This document shows positions 23,090 to 31,849 of a stretch of 64,000 nt of DNA, in pieces. The stretch comes from Quercus robur (taxonomy: Eukaryota; Streptophyta; Magnoliopsida; Fagales; Fagaceae), in contig NC_065535.1 of assembly GCF_932294415.1 (NCBI RefSeq), forward strand, positions 70,549,362-70,613,361, read 5' to 3'. The first letter of the stretch is position 1, and every line of letters begins with the position of its first letter. The notes under the pieces are model-generated. The model did not search any database. It was not told the DNA's origin and was given only the letters and a program-made list of their open reading frames with translations. A program made the translations under genes and the position numbers.

Positions 23090-24060
23090 CACACGAGTCA
23101 AACTTGACGGTTTGCTAAAGGCTTGGACAATTTAATGAACAGTAAAAGTTTCACAATCAACCCCATGAGATGCCAGATTGAATGATTGCAACTAGCAAGT
23201 TCCCTGGGCATGTTTTAGAATCATCTATAATGGAACTTTCTATGAGCAGATCTTCACCTTCAGAATATACTTGAATGTTTCAATTCACTAAACAAGCCTT
23301 ACTATAGTAAAAATCTCACTTAGACATGAATACATTCACCCTCTCTCCTCCATTTCGCAGATAATGTCAAAATTATAAATCTTAAATCAGTTGCATAACA
23401 GTTGGAATCTAGCACTCTTTAAGAAGCTTATGATGAAAAAGGACCATGAGAAATAAGGAGGGAGGTACATGAGAAAAGCAAAGCAAGTGATACAATGGAG
23501 ATCAACTCTGTTACTGTGATATAAAACTGTTTAGATTGACTACATTTGTAAGGAATAACATGATGTAAAAACTACTTAATGAACCCAACCATCCTTTTTT
23601 TAAAATTTTAATTTCAAACCATCTAAGGTATGTTTAAACAAAAATAGGAATTTACTCGATCAAAGCTAAACAAAAGCTTCACACTAGGCTAATTCTATTG
23701 TTCAGAAATTAATCAGACACTACCACAGCTTCCAAAGCTAACCAACAGGCAACAGGATAAGAATGAGGGAACCGAAACTGAATTAAAAAAATAAATAAAT
23801 AAATAAAAAGAATGTAACAGGTAATTCACCATTCTTTATTTGTCCTCAACTGTAATGCCCCAAGATGTACAAGCTATATCATAGGGAAAAATAAAAATAA
23901 AAAGAAAAACTATCTTAGAAGTGAGGGCCCTTAGGTGTGGGTAAAAAAGTGTGTAAAAATATGTATAAAATTATACCAGAAGTATTAGACACTTAGCAAA
24001 GAATTCTCTTAAACGTAGATGAATTGCAAAAAGAAAACTAGAAAACTAATAGAGAGAGGA
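23090..24060. repeat. Duplicated B3-flank segment (copy C)
   Basis: 23090-23290 matches 310-500, 23305-23540 matches 960-1240 and 23620-23790 matches 2780-2990, in the same order as in copy A but without the LINE present there. This suggests the LINE arrived in copy A after the duplication. It continues into the broken B3 fragment. Confidence 0.7.
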
Positions 24061-24280
24061 TTAATTGCTCGAAGCCCGCTTGAGATTGCTAAAACTGAAT
24101 CTTGAATTGGTTTGATCCCAATAAAGTCCAATCTCATCACCTTTGTTCGGGCCCCTCTTCCACACAAATTCATTAGTCCATTTTTCAATGAGGACATAAC
24201 TCCCATTACTTGGCCACTGTTTGAAGATCAACTGATGTTCTTGATGCTTTCAATGCGCCTTGCATCCCATTGTGGAAAAT
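24061..24280 (-). pseudogene. Truncated B3-domain pseudogene (copy C)
   Basis: On the minus strand the last 60 or so codons of a B3 gene are open (EHQLIFKQWPSNGSYVLIEK, then KGDEIGLYWDQTNSRFSF, ending SSN-stop at 24063-24061). Just upstream, at about 24240, about 15 codons around the expected AVWDCDT are deleted and the frame is lost. Only a short piece of the preceding region (PQWDARRIESI) remains. At about 24281 B3 homology ends abruptly and sequence belonging to the downstream flank of the next copy begins. The whole N-terminal part is absent. It looks like the product of an unequal exchange. Confidence 0.8.
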
Positions 24281-24730
24281 TTAGCTTTATTGTTTGGCAA
24301 AACATTACATAGTATGTAGAGAGAAGCAATTTGTATTTTAAACAAAAATAGGTTTTACTCAATTCAATTGTATCAAGCAGTAACTAGATGAGTACATGCA
24401 GTAAATATCAGTATGATCAAAGCTATACAAAAGCTCCACATTAGGCTAATTCTATTGTTCATGAATTAAGACAGTGATCAAAGCTTGTAAAACTGACCGA
24501 CATGATAAGAACAAAGGATTTGAAACTGATTTTAAAAAGAATGGAATAGGTAATTCATTGTCCTCCATTTCTCCTATACTGTAATACCCCAAGATGTACA
24601 AACTACACTACTCAGATTAGTTTAGAAGTTACAATATTTCAAGCTTCCACTTCCTAGGTATTAGACAATTACCAAAAGAATTCTACTTTAACAATAAAGG
24701 AACTGCAAAAGAAAACTAGTAGAGAGAGGA
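24281..24730. repeat. 3' flank of B3 gene D
   Basis: Matches 2734-3168, the flank of B3 gene A, starting at a run reading tttagctttattgtttgg. Non-coding. Confidence 0.7.
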
Positions 24731-25579
24731 TTAATTACTCGAAGCCCGCTTGAGAATGCTAAAACTGAATCTTGAATTGCTTTGATCCCAATAAAGTCCA
24801 ATCTCATCACCTTTGTTCAGGCCCCTCCTCGTCACAAATCTCTTATTCCATTTTCTAATAAGGACGTAACCCCCACAAAAGTTCTTGAAGATCAAAGGAT
24901 GTTCGGACTTGGTATCACAATCCCAAACAGCAACTCGTACCCCATTATTAACGCTTTCAATGAGTCTTGCATCCCATTGCGGCAAAATATGCTTCTTAAC
25001 CAAGTCTTCTGGTAACAAGAGTTGGGAAATATCACTTAACGCAATCTTCTTCTTGATAACCCAAGGGTCAAAGCCAAGCTTCAAGTCCAATGACACAACG
25101 TTAGGCCCTGCTTCTTTTCCGAAAGTCCAGTGAGCACCAAGTTTCATTCTTTTGATTCCACAAGCTGTACATGAAAGAGAAGATATGGCTAACTTTTCAC
25201 TTGCTTTCCTCTTATTGGTGATGCAAGAACCATAACCCAGCTTCAATTCTGTTGAAACCTCTTCAAATTCTTGATGGGTTTTTGTTGCAAACACGTTTTC
25301 TTGACTGACTTGGAGTTGATCAATCTCTGGAATAGGAATAAAATTATAGAAGATAGGTTCTTTCTCTGTACTTTCAGAACCAGAGGAAACAATAATCTCA
25401 TTAGTTGTGAGATTTTCTTTCTTTGCTTCAAAGATTTCCATTGTAAGTTCTCTGTTCTGGCCATCTTTTCCTTCTTGATTTTGCTTGGTTTGTAGCATAC
25501 TCATATGCTTCATGGCTTCAGTGAACGAAGTGAAGGACATTGGGCTTAAATGAACCTCCATTACGTTTTGAAAAAACAT
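24731..25579 (-). CDS. B3 domain-containing protein (DUF313 type), copy D, with LxLxL motif
   Basis: This 282-residue protein is homologous over its whole length to the B3 protein at 3172-3933. An acidic N-terminal half (1-160) is followed by LDLKL (164-168) directly before the B3 domain, which begins GFDPWVIKK (169-177). Further domain landmarks are HILPQWD (197-203), VAVWDCDT (216-223), RRGLNKGDEIGLYWD (251-265) and FSFSIL (271-276). LDLKL fits the LxLxL form of the EAR repression motif; if used, the protein would recruit TOPLESS-type co-repressors. That is inference. The ATG at 25579 is the first in the frame. It follows ttctttctttcag on the coding strand, which could be a splice acceptor, and two further in-frame ATGs follow, so the true start is open. 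No breaks are seen. Confidence 0.8.
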   Translation of the reverse strand: MFFQNVMEVHLSPMSFTSFTEAMKHMSMLQTKQNQEGKDGQNRELTMEIFEAKKENLTTNEIIVSSGSESTEKEPIFYNFIPIPEIDQLQVSQENVFATKTHQEFEEVSTELKLGYGSCITNKRKASEKLAISSLSCTACGIKRMKLGAHWTFGKEAGPNVVSLDLKLGFDPWVIKKKIALSDISQLLLPEDLVKKHILPQWDARLIESVNNGVRVAVWDCDTKSEHPLIFKNFCGGYVLIRKWNKRFVTRRGLNKGDEIGLYWDQSNSRFSFSILKRASSN

Positions 25580-26532
25580 AGCTGAAAGAAAGAATGGGTT
25601 ACAGAGAGTTTGTGTTTCTTGGAGACTTGGAACGAAGAGAAATGTGAAATGCTTTGATTTTTTGCCGCCTCTATTCTAGCTAGTCCTGTGACACTAGGCT
25701 AAATAAAACAGTAAAACTATCCTAATTCCAAATAAGCATTCTTCGTGTTATCCAAGAATAAGCCAATCAAATAACCAAACACTTACTAACATGACTCAAG
25801 TTCATTCTCTCTCTCAAGTTCCCAAATAGTTCTTGAAGAGCACGGGCACTGCCAGATCAATGCATGACGCAATTAGGGAAACACTTAAAGCCTCGAACGA
25901 AAAGAAAAGAAAAGAAAAGAAAAACTCAAATTTTTACTAATAGAGATATCCTTGTATCAATGAGAGAATTAATTAAGTCTTAATAATTCACCAATAAATA
26001 AAAAGTAAAAAAAAAAAAAAATGTTTTTTTTTTCATTGGATGTGATTGTTTGTTTGTCTCAGTTTTAGAGTATAAAACTTATTTAATCTTTCTCACATAA
26101 ATGATGAAAGAATTCATTAATCTCCCATGGTAAATAAATTTATACTCAAATTTTATTTAGAGATATTAATTATATATAATTTTATTAAAATTTTCAATCA
26201 TAATTTTTTAGTATTTGGTTGATTCTCTCAATAAATAGTATTTACTATTTATTTTAGCTGTATAGTCATTGAGTAATACGATTGATTTGTTTTAATTTGT
26301 AATTTTGCATCTAAAAAAATAGATTTTAAATGAAAAAAATACCAAAAGTTAAATAAATCTTTTATTAATATTCAAATATGCCCCATTTAAGGTATTTGCC
26401 TTAAGCCCCACAATGCTTTGAGCCTGGGTAATGGAGGTTGGTTTTGTTCTTAAAGAGCACAAGTAGGATCCAATGGCAATGGAAGAGGTTGGCTTAGACA
26501 AAGACACAACCCTCTCCTTCCTCCAGGGGTCC

Positions 26533-26985
26533 AGCTGAAATAGTGTTTCTAAGACACGGTTTGGTATAAAATGAATACTAAAAAATTATTATAAATTATT
26601 ATTAATTGATATGTAAAACTAAAATTTTGTTTTTAGGATACGATTTATATATTACATAAATAAGATTGTATTTATGCCTTAAGGGTAGATGATTGAATAT
26701 CTTTGTCTTAAAGGTGGATGTCAATACCCAAATTGACATGTAGAATTGAAATCATGTTTTTAAGGTGCGATTTTTACATAACATGAATAAGATTGTTAAA
26801 AGTGGATGTTTGATGTCCAAACTCATATGTGAACTAAAATAGTATTTCTAAGACACAATTTTGGTATAAAATAAATATTATTTTAACTTTTTTCTTAGAG
26901 ATTTCCAAATCTGGATATGTAGAAATGAAATTGTGTTTTTGAGATATGATTTCTACATAACATGAATAAAATTGTTTTTTTATTT
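26533..26985. repeat. Diverged interspersed direct repeats
   Basis: Two phrases alternate. One resembles gaaatagtgtttctaagac...ggtataaaatgaata (26537 and 26837). The other resembles gaaatcatgttttta...acataacatgaataagattg (about 26745-26795 and 26925-26972, with a weaker form at 26615-26670). The copies are clearly related but imperfect. Confidence 0.6.
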
Positions 26986-27489
26986 TAAACTAATGCAAGT
27001 CCTATGAGATGCACGATTTTGAGTATAAATTCTTAAAACATATAATTTTATTTTTAAAAAAATAGTTAAATGAATTATTATTATTACATAATTGAAAATA
27101 AAAATCACCTTACATGTTTGTGTGTGTATATGCATGAAAAAAATATAAATTCAATATTTAGAAATAATCCATAAAACAATTGAAACAAATTTATGCTTAA
27201 ACCCCAATTCAATAATTAAAAACAATTCATCTAAAGATTTCTCCATAATTTCTAAATATTATATATTTTTAAATCTCGAAATATTAAAGTTGATAAGAAA
27301 TTAGTAAGTTAATGTATATATAAAAGGTCATTTTTCAAATATAAATATAAAAATTGGAGTGAATGCAATTATACAAAAAGCTTTTGTAGGGTGGTTCTAC
27401 TCTTACCAACCCCATTCATATCACGTGTAATTCCAAAATTTTTAATTCCATTGGATCTAAGTATCTAACATTTAAGCAGCTCATCAAAT

Positions 27490-27580
27490 GCCAAAACTTT
27501 GTAGCTCAACTGGTTGACATATTTAGGTGTTCCAAAATATTCAAGGTTCAAATTTTATCTCTTCCATTAAGTTAATGATA
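27490..27580 (+). repeat. Possible tRNA-derived SINE relic
   Basis: ttgtagctcaactggttgac resembles the 5' part of a tRNA with its A box, and about 45 bases later aaggttcaaattttatc resembles a B box. No tail or target duplication was seen. Confidence 0.35.
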
Positions 27581-28529
27581 AAACTATTATTAGTAACATT
27601 TATTAGGCTTATCTATTTAGCTTTCTTGCCAAATTGATATCAACTCTTTTATTTATTTTCTTAGAAGAATATAATACAACTAAAAACCTATAAACAATAA
27701 TTTAAAATTTAATATTAAGAATATAATCAAACTTATTTATTATTTAAAATTAAGAAACTAACACAAATCATAAATTAAGATATAAATGTAAAAAAAGAAT
27801 AAAGAATATACCTGATTGTTTCCTCTATCACTTTAAGAGATAAAAGTATGAGAATGTAACCAAAACCTGAACCAATTATTGTAGAAGAGAACAAATAAGT
27901 ATAAAAGTTTAATATTATGAATTGGGTTAATCTACCTATCAATTTCTAATGCGGAATTCATGAATTTAAGTAAGTGTGTGAGAAGTTTTTATTAATTTTT
28001 TTGAAAAAAAAAAAAAGCTTAAACAAAATGAAAAAAATAATAATAATAAAGAAAGAATACATACATGCGTTGTTGTGAGATTTAGACATTCGCATATTAA
28101 AGTAAGCTTCACTTCAAAAATGATATATATATATATATATATATATTATAATATATAGGTGGAGTTTCATTTGATATAGAATTTAAATCCTATTGAATTT
28201 AAATCATTGTGTTTGTTTCTATCCCATAGATCCCATAAAAAAGCAGTCATACAAATAGGAAAAAAGAAAAGAAAGGAAACGTTGATATACCTTTTTTTTT
28301 AAGAAACGTTGATATACTTACTACTTAGTAACGTATATTATACTCCATATTTATATATAGTTTTTTTTTTTTCTTTTTTCTTTTTTGAGAAGCATTATAT
28401 ATAGAATTTTAAGCTGTATAGAAGTTGATTGATACTATATAAAAGAGAAGCTATTTCCCTTAAACTCAGATACTTATTATGTTATTTACAAATTTATTTT
28501 ACTTTATCTAATTTTTTTTGGTAAATCGG

Positions 28530-28786
28530 TTTGAACAAATAACTTGTTATCTTTTGTTCTATTTTTTAAAAAGTTTAAAAAATATAAACAAATAAGGTTG
28601 CTGTTTTTTTTTTTTTTAATCTATAAAAATTTATGCAATTTGGTGTGGCCACTTAATGCAAATATGAACAAAAAACTTGCTATCTTTTGTTCTATTTTTT
28701 TTTTTTAATTTGAAAAATATAAACAAATAACGTTGCTGTTTTTTTTTTTTTTTTAATCTATAAAAATTTATACAATTTGGTATAGT
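28530..28786. repeat. Tandem duplication of about 140 bp
   Basis: The block with cttttgttctatttttt, aatataaacaaataaggttg, a T-run and aatctataaaaatttat (28545-28648) is repeated at 28681-28786 with few changes apart from T-run length. Confidence 0.8.
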
Positions 28787-28819
28787 CGCGCGACCACGGT
28801 TTTAAAGCCCAACTTGTAT

Positions 28820-29004
28820 GGACAAAATTTAGGTACAGTACTTTAGGTGCTGTTTCTTAGGTTTCCCTCTTAAGATTCAATCATATGGCTATTTAACTAA
28901 AAAATACACTTTCATCCCATGAGAAAAAATTCACATGGCAAAATGAAAATCTTAAGAGGGGAATCTAAGAAACAGTACTTAAGTACTATACCTAAGTCTT
29001 GTCC
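28820..29004. mobile_element. Foldback MITE, 185 bp, with near-perfect 9-bp TSD
   Basis: The left arm ggacaaaatttaggtacagt and the right arm (reverse complement ggacaagacttaggtatagt) continue pairing for about 60 bp. Flanks are aacttgtat (28811-28819) and aactcgtat (29005-29013), a 9-bp duplication with one mismatch. Probably Mutator-like and non-coding. Confidence 0.78.
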
Positions 29005-29087
29005 AACTCGTATTATATAGTATATGATATGATATGATGTGAATGTTGATATACGAAACACATAAAATGAATAGAAAATTGCTAAGA

Positions 29088-29188
29088 CCACCGGGCTTTG
29101 TAGCCTAGTGGTACCTGATACCATGTGCATCTTTGAGCTCGGGGTTCTATCTCCCATAATTACCTAGCCAAAAAAAAAATAAATAAAT
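29088..29188 (+). mobile_element. tRNA-derived SINE with 18-bp TSD
   Basis: The body starts ccaccgggctttgtagccta. An A box (tagcctagtggta, 29101-29113) and a B-box-like word (ggggttctatctc, about 29141-29153) have normal spacing. It ends in an A-rich tail (29170-29188). The 18-mer aatagaaaattgctaaga occurs exactly at both sides (29070-29087 and 29189-29206). This is a short, quite recent SINE insertion made by LINE machinery. Confidence 0.85.
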
Positions 29189-29218
29189 AATAGAAAATTG
29201 CTAAGAATTTTATAGTTT

Positions 29219-31458
29219 TCTTTATTCTGTGCATGGAGTACTTAGGCCACTTAATTGAGAAGAAATGTATGGAGGGAGTGTGGAAGCCTTTGAAAGCCTC
29301 GAGAGAGAATATTGGTATATCCCACCTCTTTTTTGTAGACGATCTACTTCTATTTGCCAAAGTAGATGAGGATGCTTGTGAAGCTATCTCGGAAGTGTTG
29401 GATGAATTTTGTGAGGAGTCGGGTCAAAAAGTGAGTATGGAGAAGTCAAGAATCTACTTTTCCCCTAATGTGCAAGCTGAAATTAAGAGTGGAGTCTGCT
29501 CAAGGTTGGGAATTCAAGCCACGGCGAATATTGGGAATTATCTTGGCTTCCCAATCAAACATAAAGGGGTTCCAAGAAATAGAATGAACTTTATAGTTGA
29601 GAGAGTTATGAGCAAGTTGGCTGGTTGGAAGACTAGATTTCTTTCATTTGCAGGCAGATCGGTTTTAGTGAAATCAATCATGTCTACTATTCCGAATTAT
29701 GTAATGCAAGCAGCTAACCTTCCTACTCACCTTTGTGACAAATTGGATAAAATTAATAGAGACTTCTTGTGGGGTTCAACAAGTGAAAAGAGAAGACTTC
29801 ATTTGGTAGGGTGGAGTAAGATTATTAGGCTGAAGGAAGAGGGAGGCCTTGGAATTCAAGCTGCTAAATTCAAGAATTTGGCATTATTAGCAAAGCTAAA
29901 TTGGAGGTTGAATCAGGAAAAGAAAGTCTATGGGCTAAGGTAATTCTGAAGAAGTATTGTTCAACGGATAGAAGGAGAGCTAGAGACCCGGAAAAGTTGC
30001 CATGTTTTCCAAATTGGAGAGCCATAAAAGCTGGGTTTCAAACCTTTGCTGAGGGTATTTGTTGGGGGGTTGGGAATGGAGAAAGAATTAAGCTTTGGGC
30101 GGATAGTTGGATAAGGGGATGCTCATTGAGAGAACTGATTGAAGGCCCTTTGACTCCAAGGGAGATGGATATGAAGTTGTCAGAGTTATTTCTTGATTCG
30201 GAGCAAGGGTGGAAGTGGGATGCTCTATCCTTTAAGTTGCCGGTTAGTATTAAAGATAGGATTAAAGCTGTTCCAAGGCAACTGGTTGGAAGAGGAGAAG
30301 ATGTGATTATGTGGAAGCGTACTAAGGATGGAGAGTTTACTACAAATTCTGCCTATGCTTGGTTGAATGGATCCCAACAAGAGGAAACTAATTTCCAAGG
30401 GCAGTGGATATGGAAGATAAATATGTTGCCAAGGATTATTAATTTTCTTTGGCTATGTATGCATAACAGTCTGCCTGTTAGATCTGTTTTGGCTATGAGG
30501 GGTATAATACGGGAGAGCTGCTGCCCTTTATGTAACAATTTTCCGGAAACTATTAGTCATTTATTAAAAGAGTGTGTGGTGGCAAAAGATTTATGGTTTA
30601 AACTTAGGGTCCCCCATGAAATGGTTAGTTCCTTTGCTGAAATGGATTTGCTTGAATGGCTAAAAGTTAATTGCCAAAGTAAGACGTTACATTATTCTTC
30701 TGTGTCGTGGTCTTATGTTTTTTCTTTTGCAATTTGAAATTTGTGGAAGCATAGAAATGGCATGGTGTTTAATAATAATATTGTGAATAGAAGCTTACAT
30801 AGTGTTAGTAAAAGTCAAGCCTTGGAATATTACTACTGTGTGGGTAAGGTTAGGGGTCAAAAGAATAAGGTGGTTTGTAATGTCAGGTGGGAAAAACCTC
30901 CCTTAGGATGGTGTAAATTAAATACTGATGGGGCTTCCTTTGACAATCCGGGAAGGGCAGGAGGAGGGGCGTTATAAGAGATAGTGAGGGTAGATGGTTG
31001 AGAGGCTTCGCTCAGTCTATTGGCTTCACAACTAGCATTACAGTAGAATTTTGGGTTTTAAGGGACGGTTTATTGCAGGCTGTTCAGATGGGAGTGCAGA
31101 AGCTTGTGATTGAATTAGATGCTAAGGTGGTTGTTGAGCTGGTGCAGTCTTACTCTCCCTCTAATGCTTTTTATTCTTCCTTACTGGCTGATTGTAGGTC
31201 GCTTCTGGGCAAGTTTCAGCACTACAGGGTGCAGCATGCATTCAGGGAAGCGAATAGAGTCGCTGATGCTATGGCTAAGTTAGGTGGAGTGATGCAAGAT
31301 CATTTTGTAGTTTGGGATAATCCCCCATCTGATGTAATTTCAGCTTTTGTGTATTCTGATACTATTGGGGAAACTGTATGTAGGCTTGCTGTTTCTAACT
31401 TAGTCATTTTGGCTTAGTTGTTTAATAATATTTCCTATTAACCAAAAAAAAAAAAAAA
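29219..31458 (+). mobile_element. 5'-truncated L1-type LINE with 9-bp TSD
   Basis: A 2.24-kb LINE fragment that starts inside the reverse transcriptase region and ends with a 15-base A-run (31444-31458). The 9-mer ttatagttt flanks it (29210-29218 and 31459-31467). It inserted only 3-4 bases beyond the TSD of the SINE at 29088. Its end lies about 390 bp upstream of the RST1 start codon, in the same orientation, so it bounds the proximal promoter of that gene. Confidence 0.9.
29220..31417 (+). pseudogene. LINE ORF2 remnant (RT C-terminus, zf-RVT, RNase H)
   Basis: The frame opens within the RT palm (LCMEYLGHLIEKK) and contains the catalytic box as FFVDDLLLF (about 29329-29355), where F/Y-A-D-D is expected. 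Next come the RT thumb (NYLGFPIKHKGVPRNRMNF), the WAKVIL and LWADSWIRG region, a zinc-finger-RT segment (PLCNNFPETISHLL at about 30520-30561), and an RNase H domain (LNTDGASFDNPGRAGGG, then EFWVLRDGL and ANRVADAMAKLGG). There are three breaks: a frameshift at about 29915-29930, a TGG-to-TGA stop at about 30735, and a frameshift at about 30975. It cannot encode an active protein. Confidence 0.88.
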
Positions 31459-31849
31459 TTATAGTTTAATTAGTTGGCATATTCTATTATTTAAAAAAAA
31501 AAAAAAAAAAGACAAACAAAATTAAAATCCCTAACTCCCAAATATCAAATTATCAAGATTAAAAAAAAAAAATCAAATTAACAAAAAAAATTGAAGAAAA
31601 TCCACAATCTCTCACTTTTAAAAAGTTAATTAATAAATTTAAAACTGCGGTCGTGCGAATCCGACTTGACCAAGGTCTCAAGCCACCTCAACACAACTAC
31701 TTTGTGGTTAGACCGCTAGAGCTCTCTACTCTGCTGCTAATTTAGCAAGAAAAACAAAAAAAAAATACGGCGTCGTTTTGTTACCGCCAATCTTCGTCTT
31801 CTTTTTCGCTCTCTGCTACTCAGTACTAACTGTAACTCTCTCTCTAACA
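31459..31849 (+). promoter_or_regulatory. Presumed promoter and 5' leader of RST1
   Basis: The only non-transposon DNA between the LINE and the RST1 ATG. It has A-runs and, at 31768-31781, acggcgtcgttttg, a word that in reverse (aaaacgacgccgt) is common near plant transcription starts. A pyrimidine-rich leader (tctctctctaacaATGG) follows. No clear TATA box was seen. Confidence 0.45.

Larger units (their letters stand above)
25580..28529. other. Intergenic, repeats only
   Basis: The first 100 bases are the duplicated 5' flank of the B3 gene (shared with 3934-4040). The rest is very AT-rich. It holds a diverged repeat array at 26533-26985, a weak tRNA-like segment at 27490-27580, an (AT)n at 28121-28146 and several poly-T runs. 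No protein-coding signal is seen. Confidence 0.5.
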
